Origin: G965276765 sp965276765 | Lineage (GTDB): Bacteria > Actinomycetota > Acidimicrobiia > Acidimicrobiales > Palsa-688 | Direction: 5' to 3' | Length of the DNA stretch: 64,000 bases | Assembly: GCA_965276765.1 (NCBI GenBank) | Contig: OZ255627.1 | Span: 5,084,001-5,148,000, forward strand | Part shown: positions 25,472 to 33,926 of the stretch, in pieces | Position numbering within the stretch: the first letter of the stretch is position 1 | How the letters are laid out: every line of letters begins with the position of its first letter | Program-made: the position numbers and the translations under genes | Notes under the pieces: model-generated | Told to the model about the DNA's origin: nothing | The model's database searches: none | Seen by the model: only the letters and a program-made list of their open reading frames with translations

Positions 25472-26371
25472 ATGACGACGCTGGAGGAGAGCTACCGGGT
25501 CTGCCGTGAGCTCAACCGCAGGTACGGCACGACCTACTACTGGTCAACCTGGCTGCTCCCGACGATCAAGCGCCACCACGTCCACGCCCTTTACGGGTTC
25601 TGCCGGTACGCCGACGACATCGTCGACGACCTCGGACCGGCTCCTGTCGTAGAGCGGGCCGCCGCCCTCGCCGACTTCGGTGACCGGTTCTTCGCCGACC
25701 TCGACGCCGGGCGCTCCAACGACCCGGTCCTCAAGGCCGTCGTCCACACGGTACGCGCCTTCGACATCGAGCCGAGCTGCTTCGCCCGGTTCTTGACGTC
25801 GATGACGATGGACCTGACCGTGACCGGCTACACCACCTTCGACGACCTGCTCGAGTACATGGACGGCTCGGCCGCCGTCATCGGCGAGATGATGCTGCCC
25901 ATCCTCGAACCCGACACCCCCGAGGCCGTCGGGCCCGCTCGCGACCTCGGCATCGCCTTCCAGCTCACCAACTTCTGCCGGGATGTCAACGAGGACCTCG
26001 ACCGGGGCCGCGTCTACCTGCCGGCCGATGACATCGACCGCTTCGGCGCCGGCGCCGCCATAGGCGCCCGTCTCGTCACGCCGGAATGGGTCGCGCTGAT
26101 GCGCTTCGAGATCGCCAGGATTCGCGACTACTACCGCTCGGCCGACACCGGCGTGGCCTTGCTCCCTCCGATCTCGGCCCGCTGCATCGCCGGGGCTAGG
26201 ACGCTCTACAGCGGCATCCTCGACCAGATCGAGACGGCGGGCTACGACGTGTTCACGACCCGGGCCCGGGTGCCGACCTGGCGGAAGGTGGCCGTCGCCG
26301 GTCGCCTGGCATCTCCCGTCCTCGCCTTCTCCCTCAGACGTTCGGGCACGAAGGGGCAGAGCATCCCGTAA
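25472..26371 (+). CDS. crtB: Phytoene synthase CrtB
   Basis: Squalene/phytoene synthase family enzyme of 299 residues, condensing two GGPP to phytoene. Both Asp-rich motifs are present: YADDIVDD (residues 47-53) and DVNEDLDRGRVYLP (about 171-184). AVHALYGFCR-like HALYGFCRYADD and LTNFCRDVNED match bacterial CrtB. The ATG at 25472 is preceded by AAGG, and the gap from crtI is 38 bp. Its last 130 bp overlap, on the opposite strand, the end of the crtZ-like gene, so the two transcripts converge inside coding sequence. Confidence 0.95.
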   Translation: MTTLEESYRVCRELNRRYGTTYYWSTWLLPTIKRHHVHALYGFCRYADDIVDDLGPAPVVERAAALADFGDRFFADLDAGRSNDPVLKAVVHTVRAFDIEPSCFARFLTSMTMDLTVTGYTTFDDLLEYMDGSAAVIGEMMLPILEPDTPEAVGPARDLGIAFQLTNFCRDVNEDLDRGRVYLPADDIDRFGAGAAIGARLVTPEWVALMRFEIARIRDYYRSADTGVALLPPISARCIAGARTLYSGILDQIETAGYDVFTTRARVPTWRKVAVAGRLASPVLAFSLRRSGTKGQSIP

Positions 26372-26769
26372 GGCTCCTCACCGTAGCGGTGGTGGACGGC
26401 ATGGGCGTCCCGGAGGCGTTCGAGAGGGCCGATGACCCCGAGGTGGGCGAAGCGGCCGTGGATGTAGACGTCGTGGACGAAGGCATAGGCGGCGCCGTAG
26501 GCCGTCACACCGATCCCGACCGGTACGAGCAGGTGGGCCGATCGCACATCGGTCCCGATGGCCATGGCGAAGATGGTCACCGCCGCGAACATCACGGGAA
26601 ACCAGTCGTTGGCTTCGAAGCGCTCGCGCCACGTGGTCACGGTCCTGCGCCGGTGATGAGAGCGATGAAGGGTCCAACCGATGCCGTGCATGATCCAGCG
26701 ATGAGCGGCGTAAGTGGCCGGCTCCATGGCGACGAACGCGATGACCCCGGCGAGAACGGCAGCAACCAC
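26242..26769 (-). CDS. crtZ: Beta-carotene hydroxylase-like membrane di-iron protein (CrtZ type)
   Basis: Membrane protein of 175 residues with the His clusters of non-haem di-iron hydroxylases: AAHRWIMH (H23, H28), LHRSHH (H35, H38, H39), FVHDVYIHG and HAVHHRYG. The set and spacing match bacterial CrtZ, which adds 3-hydroxyl groups to beta-ionone rings, giving zeaxanthin from beta-carotene. Four hydrophobic segments fit. GTG start at 26769. Encoded after crtYd (9 bp) and antisense to the tail of crtB. Product identity depends on the ring formed by the cyclase pair. Confidence 0.88.
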   Translation of the reverse strand: MVAAVLAGVIAFVAMEPATYAAHRWIMHGIGWTLHRSHHRRRTVTTWRERFEANDWFPVMFAAVTIFAMAIGTDVRSAHLLVPVGIGVTAYGAAYAFVHDVYIHGRFAHLGVIGPLERLRDAHAVHHRYGEEPYGMLCPFVPERLREKARTGDARRPATATFRQVGTRARVVNTS

Positions 26770-26778
26770 GCTACGAGG

Positions 26779-27159
26779 CTACCCCTGATCGGCTCGATTC
26801 GACCGACCCGACCGATCCGACCGTCCGGGCCGCTCGGGCCGCTCGCCGGATACCGGTTGCGGCCGGCCGCGGTCCTCACGCAGCCATATGACGAGCACGA
26901 TGGTGACCAGGGCGAAGCCGTAGGCGAAGTCCTCCACCGGGATGTCCCACGGAAACCGGACCCCGGTGAGCTCCCTCGGGTTGTAGATGACGATGGGGGC
27001 CGAGAGCTTGGTCAGCCAGCCGTCGACAGGCACCTGGAACGCCCAGGTGATCACGATGGTGACCCAGTAGGCCCGCCGCCGGAAGATCCCGGTCCTGGCC
27101 CAGGCCAACTCGATGATCACGACCGCGACGACGGCCACCGCCGCCCACAAGGTGTACAT
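26779..27159 (-). CDS. crtYd: Lycopene cyclase subunit CrtYd
   Basis: One half of a heterodimeric lycopene cyclase. The small membrane protein has helices at about 5-20, 32-48 and 75-95 and the family signature FPWDIPVEDFAYGF (about 68-82) preceded by YNPRELTGVR. The C-terminus after WLREDRGRP is a Arg/Ser-rich tail with repeated GRSDRSGRS-like sequence. Its ATG at 27159 directly follows the TAG of crtYc (TAGATG), so the two subunits are co-translated. CrtYc/CrtYd pairs are known from actinobacteria, where they form beta-ionone rings; relatives cyclise C50 carotenoids. Confidence 0.9.
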   Translation of the reverse strand: MYTLWAAVAVVAVVIIELAWARTGIFRRRAYWVTIVITWAFQVPVDGWLTKLSAPIVIYNPRELTGVRFPWDIPVEDFAYGFALVTIVLVIWLREDRGRPQPVSGERPERPGRSDRSGRSNRADQG

Positions 27160-27582
27160 CTAACTCGTGGCGCGCCCGGCGTCGGCATCGGTGTCGGCGT
27201 CGGGGGCAGCGTCGGGGGCGCAGCGGCGGCCGAGGGCCGGGATGAGCCGCTCGGGGAAGGGCACGTCCCGGTCCCGGCCGAGCATCCGGTCGACGACGTC
27301 GAAGGTGAGGAGGGCACAGATGGGAATGACGACGAAGAACACGACCTCCTCGATGGGCAGCCGCCCCGGCAGGTCGACACCCGTCACGTAGCGCGCCGCA
27401 TACCGCCAGTGGTGGTGGGCGATGGCGGCCACGTCCCATCCGCAAAACACCACGACGGGCCCGACGAGCGCCCCGACCAGGCGCCTGGGCCGACGCCACA
27501 CCCGGGCTCCGAACACCAACTCGAGCGGGAGGGTCGCTACCACGCAGGCGGCCATGACCAGCAGGTACTGGTAATGGTCCAC
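27160..27582 (-). CDS. crtYc: Lycopene cyclase subunit CrtYc
   Basis: Partner of CrtYd. Signatures: HYQYLLVMAACVVATLPLEL at the N-terminus (first helix), PVVVFCGWDVAAIAHHHWRY and LPIEEVVFFVVIPICALLT, the PxEE motif being conserved in the family. I start at GTG 27582, with AGGA about 9 nt upstream; the frame remains open further but homology does not. 140 residues, ending in an acidic Ala/Asp tail. It is the first gene of the crtYc-crtYd-crtZ run and is divergent from dxs, with 78 bp for both promoters. Confidence 0.9.
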   Translation of the reverse strand: MDHYQYLLVMAACVVATLPLELVFGARVWRRPRRLVGALVGPVVVFCGWDVAAIAHHHWRYAARYVTGVDLPGRLPIEEVVFFVVIPICALLTFDVVDRMLGRDRDVPFPERLIPALGRRCAPDAAPDADTDADAGRATS

Positions 27583-27660
27583 GCTCGGGCATCCTACGGA
27601 CTGCCCGTCGCCAGGTCGTGGCTGCATGGCACAGGAGACAGATCGCGGTAGCGTGAGACG

Positions 27661-29544
27661 ATGCTGTTGGAGTCGATCAAGTCCCCGACTGACCTCCGGC
27701 GCCTGGATCAAGCACAGCTGCAGGCCCTGGCCAGCGAGATCCGTGAGTTCATCGTTAAGGCAGTATCGGTGACCGGCGGACACCTCGGCTCCAACCTCGG
27801 AGCGGTCGAGCTGACCCTCGCCGTGCACCGGGTCTTTTCCTCGCCCCGCGACATGGTCCTGTGGGACACGGGGCATCAGGCGTACGTCCACAAGCTCGTC
27901 ACCGGCCGCCACGAACTATTCGGGACGCTCCGCCAGGAAGGCGGGCTCTCCGGCTACCCGTCGCGCGCCGAATCGGTCCACGACTTCGTCGAGAACTCCC
28001 ACGCCTCGACCATCCTGGCCTACGCCCACGGCATGGCCGCCGCCGTGGCCCGAAGCTCGGCCAAGGACCGCAAGATCGCGGCCGTCGTCGGCGACGGCGC
28101 CATGACCGGTGGAATGGCCTTCGAGGGGCTCAACAACCTGGGCCACAGCGGCAGCAGGGTCGTCGTGATCCTCAACGACAACGGTCGCTCCTACGCGCCG
28201 ACGGTGTCGCGCCTGTCCGAGAGCCTCACGAAACTGCGCCTGCACCCCGGGATCAACTCGGTGCGCACCCGCATGGAGGACGCCCTCCGAGACCTGCCCA
28301 AGGTCGGGAACCTGGCTTACAACGGCCTCCAGGGCGTCTACTCGGCCGTGCGCGAGGTGATCGAGCCCCCGGCGTTCTTCGAGGCCCTCGGCGTGCGCTA
28401 CGTCGGGCCCATCGACGGCCACGACATCGCCGGCATGGAGGCGGCCCTGACCCAGGCGGCGGAGTGGGAGGGGCCGATCGTCGTCCACGTGCTCACCCAG
28501 AAGGGCCGGGGCTATGGCCCCGCAGAAACCGACGATGAGAATTGCCTGCACGACGCGCGTGTCTTCGATCCTGCGGTGGGCCCGAGCGAGGCGTCCCGGG
28601 CACCGAAGGGATATACGCAGGCCTTCAATGACGCCATGCTCGACGTGGGAGAACGCTACCCCGAGGTCGTCGCCATCTCCGCCGCCATGCCGGGCTCGAC
28701 CGGGCTGCTCCCCTTCCAGGCCCGCTGGCCGGATCGCTTCTTCGACGTCGGGATCGCCGAGCAGACCGCCGTCACCTCCGCCGCCGGCATGGCCATGGGC
28801 GGCCTGCGCCCCGTCGTCGCCATCTATTCGACCTTCTTCAGCCGCGCCTTCGACCAGGCCAACCTCGATGTCGGCCTCCACGGGCTCCCCGTCGTCTTCG
28901 CCCTGCCGAGCGCAGGCATCACCGGGGACAACGGCCCGAGCCACCACGGCGTGTTCGACCTGGCTCTGTGCCTGCGGATCCCGGGGATGACGGTGTTCGC
29001 CCCGTCCTCGGCCCAGGAGCTCGGGGTCATGCTCGACACCGCCCTCGAGCTCTCGGGGCCGGCATCGATCCGCTACCCCAACACGGCCGCCCGCCAGGTC
29101 GGAGCGAACCAGGTCGGCTCCGGTCTGACGGCTCGCAAGGCCAGGGACGGCGACGGATCGGTATGCATCCTCGCCGTCGGCAAGATGCTCGAGGCGGCCG
29201 AGGAGGCCGCTGCCATCCTCGCCCATGACGGGGTGGACGCCACCGTCTGGGACGTCAGGGTCGTGCGGCCCCTCGACCCGGCCATGGTCGCCGACGCCGG
29301 CGCTCACCGCCTGGTCGTGACCGTCGAGGACGGCCTGCGGATCGGCGGCGCCGGCTCGTTGATCGTGGACGCCATCGCCGACCTGCGCGAGACGAGGGTC
29401 AGCCCTCCCGTCCTCGTGCTCGGCATACCAACCAGCTACATCCCCCACGGTCGCCAGGACGCCATCCTGGCCAAGCTCGGCCTCGACGGCGCCGGCATCG
29501 CCGCCGCCACGGCCAAGTCGCTCCCGCCCGACGACCTCGACTAG
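27661..29544 (+). CDS. dxs: 1-deoxy-D-xylulose-5-phosphate synthase
   Basis: Thiamine-diphosphate enzyme that starts the MEP isoprenoid pathway from pyruvate and glyceraldehyde-3-phosphate. Conserved blocks: SVTGGHLGSNLGAVELTLAV, VLWDTGHQAYVHK, the ThDP/Mg site VVGDGAMTGGMAFEGLNN, then DVGIAEQTAV with the catalytic Glu, and AGITGDNGPSHHGVFD. 627 residues, full length. Next to the carotenoid genes, it would raise precursor supply. A 31-bp near-perfect palindrome follows 33 bp after its stop. Confidence 0.97.
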   Translation: MLLESIKSPTDLRRLDQAQLQALASEIREFIVKAVSVTGGHLGSNLGAVELTLAVHRVFSSPRDMVLWDTGHQAYVHKLVTGRHELFGTLRQEGGLSGYPSRAESVHDFVENSHASTILAYAHGMAAAVARSSAKDRKIAAVVGDGAMTGGMAFEGLNNLGHSGSRVVVILNDNGRSYAPTVSRLSESLTKLRLHPGINSVRTRMEDALRDLPKVGNLAYNGLQGVYSAVREVIEPPAFFEALGVRYVGPIDGHDIAGMEAALTQAAEWEGPIVVHVLTQKGRGYGPAETDDENCLHDARVFDPAVGPSEASRAPKGYTQAFNDAMLDVGERYPEVVAISAAMPGSTGLLPFQARWPDRFFDVGIAEQTAVTSAAGMAMGGLRPVVAIYSTFFSRAFDQANLDVGLHGLPVVFALPSAGITGDNGPSHHGVFDLALCLRIPGMTVFAPSSAQELGVMLDTALELSGPASIRYPNTAARQVGANQVGSGLTARKARDGDGSVCILAVGKMLEAAEEAAAILAHDGVDATVWDVRVVRPLDPAMVADAGAHRLVVTVEDGLRIGGAGSLIVDAIADLRETRVSPPVLVLGIPTSYIPHGRQDAILAKLGLDGAGIAAATAKSLPPDDLD

Positions 29545-29576
29545 GTCGGATCCACAGGCGCCTCGTTTTTCTGAGT

Positions 29577-29607
29577 GATGTTGACGTCGGATTCCGACGT
29601 CAACATC
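29577..29607. terminator. Palindrome after dxs, possible terminator
   Basis: GATGTTGACGTCGGA and its exact complement are separated by a single T. Outside, TTTTCT (29567) pairs with AGAAAA (29612), extending the imperfect symmetry to 51 bp. It could fold as a strong hairpin between dxs and the next gene. The symmetric T- and A-tracts would suit termination in either direction. A small mobile palindromic element is an alternative. Confidence 0.5.
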
Positions 29608-29651
29608 GCCAAGAAAATCCGGCGGGGGCGGGGCGCGCGAGAATCGGCGCC

Positions 29652-30398
29652 ATGGAGACCTCAGGGGCGGGCGCCGGCCGGGAACTGACCATGATTCGCG
29701 ACGAGGGTGACGCCCTCGTCGCCCTCGCTCAGGGTGCGTGGGAAGCGCCGGTGCCGACGTGCCCGGGATGGGACGTCGGGGGCCTGCTCGTTCACACCAG
29801 CGGGGCCCACCGGTGGGCGACGGCCAACGTGGCCTCGCGCGAGCGGGTCCGCCAGCGCGACGTTCCCACGCCGCCCACGGGAATGGACGCGCAGATCGAG
29901 TGGTACAGGGAAGGCCTGGCCGGCCTGCTCGACGTCGTCGGGAGCACCCCGCCGGAGACGCAGGTGTGGACCTTCGGCGCTTCTGGCCAACAGACGGCCG
30001 GGTGGTGGGCCAGGAGGATGGCGCTCGAGACCGGGGTGCATCGCTGGGACGCGGCCAACGCTTCGGGCCAGCGCCCGGCGGCCTTCGAGCCGGATCTGGC
30101 CGTCGCCGGCATCGACGAGTACCTCGTCGACATGGTCCCCCGGCTGAAGGCGGAGACCTGGGAGGGGCTGAGTGGCACCCTCCACGTCCACGCCCATGAC
30201 GCCGAGGGCGAGTGGGTGTTCGATCTCGACGACCCCAACACGCCGGCCCGCAGGGAACACGCCAAGTCGGACACGGCGGTGCGCGGCAACGCGTCCGACC
30301 TGCTGTTGTGGTTGTGGAACCGCCAGCCGGCCGCCGGCCACCTCGAGGTGCTCGGCAACGCATCCGTCGTCGAGGCCTGGGCGCAGGTGAAGCTATGA
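29652..30398 (+). CDS. Maleylpyruvate isomerase-family mycothiol-dependent enzyme (DinB-like)
   Basis: A 248-residue protein of the mycothiol-dependent maleylpyruvate isomerase superfamily: an N-terminal four-helix DinB-like bundle (residues about 15-150) followed by the small C-terminal domain. Candidate metal ligands are in VHTSGAHRW (about 47-55) and ALETGVHRWDAA (about 123-134), the E-x3-H pattern of the family. These enzymes use mycothiol, the actinobacterial thiol. The actual substrate is unknown. It converges with the SRAP gene and overlaps its end by 6 bp. Confidence 0.82.
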   Translation: METSGAGAGRELTMIRDEGDALVALAQGAWEAPVPTCPGWDVGGLLVHTSGAHRWATANVASRERVRQRDVPTPPTGMDAQIEWYREGLAGLLDVVGSTPPETQVWTFGASGQQTAGWWARRMALETGVHRWDAANASGQRPAAFEPDLAVAGIDEYLVDMVPRLKAETWEGLSGTLHVHAHDAEGEWVFDLDDPNTPARREHAKSDTAVRGNASDLLLWLWNRQPAAGHLEVLGNASVVEAWAQVKL

Positions 30399-31157
30399 GC
30401 CGGAGCCAGGCCGCGGCGGCAGCGGCTCGACCAGGTCGGGGCCCTCGTTGGCCACGGCATTGACACGGGACCCAACCGCGTAGGACTCCCACCACTCTTC
30501 GGGTGCGGGGACGAGCAGAGGCTGCAGATCGGCCACGTCATCGAGCGCGGGATCGAGCCAGCGCTCCACCGCCTCGGTGGGGAGCACGACCGGCATGCGA
30601 GGGTGGATGGCCTCGAGCGACCGGTTGGCCGACGTCGTGATGATCGTCGCCGTCCGCAGCGGGGCCGCCTCGGCATTCGAAGGATCGCGCCACACCTCCC
30701 ACAGGCCGGCGAAGGACAGCGGCCGGCGATCCTGGCGCCTGACCACGTAAGGAAGCCGCCCCTTCTTCTTGCCGTCGGGACCGGGCGCCTGGACCTGCCA
30801 TTCGTAGAAGGCGTCGGCGAGGATGATGCACCTCCGTCGCAGCAGCGCGGAGCGAAACGCCGGCTTCGTGGCGATCCCCTCCGCCCTGGCGTTGATCAGC
30901 TTGCTGCCGATCGACGCCTCCTTGGCCCACGAGGGGATCAGGCCCCAGCGGAACGTGCCGAGCAACCGGGCCGGCCCTTTCCCCCCTTCCGCCGTCTCCT
31001 TCTCGGGGCGCCGCGGGCGGCGCGTTGCGACGGCATAGATCGGTTGGGTCGGCGCCACGTTGTAGCGCGCCCCGAGATCGTCGCCGCGCACCTCGTCGAC
31101 GTCGTACTCGTCGGCCAGCTCGCTCAGGCTCGACGTCGACACGTACCGCCCGCACAC
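30393..31157 (-). CDS. SOS response-associated peptidase (SRAP/HMCES/YedK family)
   Basis: Protects abasic sites in single-stranded DNA by forming a covalent thiazolidine crosslink through Cys2. The catalytic residues are all visible: C2 (MCGRY), N33 (RYNVAPTQ), the Glu of AFYEW (about 119) and the His of HPRMPVVL (about 186). WGLIPSWAKEASIGSKLINA is the DNA-binding block. Length 254 is normal. The start is GTG 31157 so that Cys is exposed after Met removal, which fixes the start codon. Divergent from ctaG (35 bp apart). Confidence 0.94.
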   Translation of the reverse strand: MCGRYVSTSSLSELADEYDVDEVRGDDLGARYNVAPTQPIYAVATRRPRRPEKETAEGGKGPARLLGTFRWGLIPSWAKEASIGSKLINARAEGIATKPAFRSALLRRRCIILADAFYEWQVQAPGPDGKKKGRLPYVVRRQDRRPLSFAGLWEVWRDPSNAEAAPLRTATIITTSANRSLEAIHPRMPVVLPTEAVERWLDPALDDVADLQPLLVPAPEEWWESYAVGSRVNAVANEGPDLVEPLPPRPGSGS

Positions 31158-31192
31158 GTCGAAGGACGCTACAGCGGATACTGTCGGCTTCG

Positions 31193-32131
31193 ATGATGTT
31201 CGCCGCGCACGCCATGGGTGCCATGGCTATGGGGCCCGAGCCAGCCATCAACCTCCACACCATCCTCACCGATTGGCAGACGGGCATCTTCCCGCTCTCC
31301 GTGGGCGTCGTGGCCCTCGCCACAGCGGCGTGGTACGTGGTGGCGGTGAGCAAGCTGGCGGCGCGCGGGCGGCGCTGGCACCCGGGGCGGACCGCTTCGT
31401 TCATCGGTGCCCTCGTCGTCATCGAGGTGGCGATCGGGTCGTCGGTCGCCTCGCTTTCGATGTACACCTTCACCGCCCACGTGATGCAACACCTGCTGCT
31501 CATGGTCGTGGCCCCGCCCCTCGCCGCCCTCGGCGCCCCCATGACGCTGCTGTTGCAGACCTCGGGACGACCGGCCAAGCGCCGGATCATCCGGGGGCTG
31601 CATTCCAAGGTCTTCGGCGTCGTCCGCCATCAGCTGCCGGTCTTCTTCCTGTACTACCTGTCCATGTACGCCTTCTTCCTCACCCCCGCCCTCGGCTACG
31701 CCATGGGCCACATGTGGCTGATGGACATCATCAACCTCGGGTTCCTCGGCGGCGCCACCCTGTTCTGGTGGCCGATGGTCGGCTTCGATCCGATCCCGGG
31801 CGGAGGGATGAACCCGGGTTTCAAGATCATCAACCTGCTTATCGGCATCCCCGTCGAGAGCTTCCTCGGGATCGCCCTGCTCATGACCACCACGCCGGTC
31901 GCCTCGATCTACACCCTGGCGAGCACCCATACCGGCGGCGGGCTCCTCTGGGCCGCAAGCGAGGTCGCGACCCTCTTCGCCGTGCTCCCGGTGTATCTCC
32001 AGTGGACCAAGGCCGATGCCAGGGACGCCAAGCGGATCGATGCCCGCATCGACGCGGGCGAGACCATCACGGCCCCGTCGTTCGAGGGTCAGGGCATGGC
32101 CGCGAACCTCAGGTCGCTGCGCCGAGGCTGA
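31193..32131 (+). CDS. Cytochrome c oxidase assembly protein (CtaG/caa3 type)
   Basis: Polytopic membrane protein of 312 residues matching the caa3_CtaG family, which helps assemble the copper centre of terminal oxidases. About seven hydrophobic helices are visible. Conserved elements are FTAHVMQHLLLMVVAPPLAA (His pair), HMWLMDIINLGFLGGATLFW and GMNPGFKIINLL. It starts at ATG 31193 or 31196 (tandem). It is monocistronic here, with no oxidase subunit genes nearby, and converges with the acyl-CoA ligase gene. Confidence 0.87.
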   Translation: MMFAAHAMGAMAMGPEPAINLHTILTDWQTGIFPLSVGVVALATAAWYVVAVSKLAARGRRWHPGRTASFIGALVVIEVAIGSSVASLSMYTFTAHVMQHLLLMVVAPPLAALGAPMTLLLQTSGRPAKRRIIRGLHSKVFGVVRHQLPVFFLYYLSMYAFFLTPALGYAMGHMWLMDIINLGFLGGATLFWWPMVGFDPIPGGGMNPGFKIINLLIGIPVESFLGIALLMTTTPVASIYTLASTHTGGGLLWAASEVATLFAVLPVYLQWTKADARDAKRIDARIDAGETITAPSFEGQGMAANLRSLRRG

Positions 32132-32167
32132 CGGTCGGGCCCGATCTCAGCGGCCCGGCGGAGCGGG

Positions 32168-33799
32168 CTACGTGTCGGCGACGATGACCTCGATCTCGCC
32201 CGACGCCAGGTTGGACCTGATCACCTTCTTGTCGAACTTGCCGACGCTCGTCTTGGGCACCGTGTCGACGAAGGCCCACCGCTCCGGCAGCCACCACTTG
32301 GCCACACGGTCGCTCAGGTAGCTCCGCAGCTCTTGGGGCTCGACGGCCGAGCCCTCGCGGCGGACGACGACCGCGAGCGGACGCTCCCCCCACTTGTCGT
32401 CGGCGACGCCGACGACGGACGCCTCGACAACCTCGGGGTGGCCCATCAGCTCGTTCTCGAGCTCGACCGACGAGATCCACTCGCCCCCGGACTTGATGAC
32501 GTCCTTCAGCCGGTCGCTTATCTGGATGAACCCGTGGTCGTCGACGCTGCCGATGTCACCGGTACGCAACCAGCCGTCGTCGAACTTGTCGGGGGCCGGA
32601 TCGAGATAGTACGACCCGGTGATCCACGGTCCCCGCACCTCGATCTCGCCGGTCGTGACGCCGTCCCACGGTGCCTCGGTCCCGTCGTCACGGACGATGC
32701 GCACCTCGACCCCGGGGATGATCCGGCCGGTCTTGAGGCGCCACGACGGGTCCCAGGGGTCGGCGTCGGCGGGCGGCTCGCTCACGGCGCACACCGGGCT
32801 CGTCTCGGTCATCCCCCAGCCCTGCAGGACCCGGATGCCGAGACGGTCGAAGCCGTCCACGATCGAGCGCGGCAGCGCCGCCCCGCCGCTCAGGAGCCCC
32901 TTCAGCGACGAGAGGTCGCTCGAGGGGTTGTCGGCGACGTAGCGGAGCACCTCGTTCCATATCGTCGGCACGCCGGCCGAGATCGTCGCCCCTGTCGCCT
33001 CGATCATCTTGGCGATCGGCTCGCCCTGGAGGAACCGCGACGGCATCACCATGTCGGCGCCGGTCAGCCAGGCGACATACGGCCAGCCCCAGGCGTTGAC
33101 GTGGAACATGGGCACGATCACGAGGGCCCGCTCCCGCTCCGAGAGGGTCATGCTGCCGGTGTTGTTGTAGGCGAAGGCGTGCAGCCACGTCGAGCGGTGG
33201 CTATAGACGATCCCCTTGGGGTCGCCCGTCGTCCCGCTCGTGTAGCACATGCCGGCCGGCGCCCTCTCGTCGATGTCGGGCCAGGCGATGCCCTCTTCCT
33301 CGGCGTCGATGAGCTCCTCGTATCGCAGCACCGAGCCGAGGGCGGCCATGACATCGTCGTCGGGCAGCGGGCCGTCGTCGACCACGACGTAGTGCTCGAC
33401 CGTCTTGAGGTCGGGGGCCACGGCCGCCAGGAGGGGAAGGACCGTCGAGTTGGCGAGCACGACCTTGTCGCCGGCCTGGTTGACGACATGGGTGAGCTGG
33501 TTGGGGAAGAGCCTGAGGTTGAGGGTGTGGAGCACGGCGCCGATCCCCGGCACGGCGAAGTACGCCTCGAGGTGCTCCTGGTTGTTCCACATGAACGTGC
33601 CGACGGCGTCGCCTTCCCTCACGCCGAGGCGGAGGAGGACGGCGGCCAGGCGTTCGACGCGGCCAACCACCTGACCGAAGCTCGCCTCCCGGCACGCCGA
33701 GCCGTCGTAGGTCAGGACCTTGGAACGGCGGTGCAACCTGGCACCGTGGCGAAAGATGGACCCGATCGTGAGTCCGCTGTCCTGCATCGTGGTTTCCAC
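32168..33799 (-). CDS. Fatty-acyl-CoA ligase (AMP-binding), FadD-like paralogue 1
   Basis: ANL-superfamily adenylating enzyme of 543 residues that would activate a medium- or long-chain carboxylate with ATP and CoA. Motifs: P-loop-like YTSGTTGDPKG, VPMFHVNAWGWPY, QGWGMTETSPV, DGWLRTGDIG and IKSGGEWISSVELE, with the catalytic Lys in SVGKFDKK. The start is probably GTG 33799, with AGGGGG 5 nt upstream; ATG 33787 is 17 nt from it. The 5' leader holds three direct copies of TTCGAGTGC at 33813-33839. A second ligase lies at 36117. Confidence 0.93.
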   Translation of the reverse strand: METTMQDSGLTIGSIFRHGARLHRRSKVLTYDGSACREASFGQVVGRVERLAAVLLRLGVREGDAVGTFMWNNQEHLEAYFAVPGIGAVLHTLNLRLFPNQLTHVVNQAGDKVVLANSTVLPLLAAVAPDLKTVEHYVVVDDGPLPDDDVMAALGSVLRYEELIDAEEEGIAWPDIDERAPAGMCYTSGTTGDPKGIVYSHRSTWLHAFAYNNTGSMTLSERERALVIVPMFHVNAWGWPYVAWLTGADMVMPSRFLQGEPIAKMIEATGATISAGVPTIWNEVLRYVADNPSSDLSSLKGLLSGGAALPRSIVDGFDRLGIRVLQGWGMTETSPVCAVSEPPADADPWDPSWRLKTGRIIPGVEVRIVRDDGTEAPWDGVTTGEIEVRGPWITGSYYLDPAPDKFDDGWLRTGDIGSVDDHGFIQISDRLKDVIKSGGEWISSVELENELMGHPEVVEASVVGVADDKWGERPLAVVVRREGSAVEPQELRSYLSDRVAKWWLPERWAFVDTVPKTSVGKFDKKVIRSNLASGEIEVIVADT

Positions 33800-33926
33800 T
33801 TGGTCCCCCTGGATCGAGTGCTTCGAGTGCTTCGAGTGCGGATGGGGCGATCCTACGAGGTGGGGGGGCGCCAACCCCAAGCGGTTCCCGCAGGGATAGC
33901 GTCGCTCTCGATTCCCCTTCGGCCCC

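Noticed and set aside
27916..30495. An 859-codon minus-strand open frame opposite dxs and the mycothiol-type enzyme
   Set aside because: Antisense to dxs throughout, no recognisable domain, rich in Arg/Gly/Ala. A composition artefact.
33813..33839. Three copies of TTCGAGTGC in the leader of the acyl-CoA ligase as an operator array
   Set aside because: The copies are contiguous and exact with a 9-bp period, more like slippage than spaced binding sites; no dyad symmetry.
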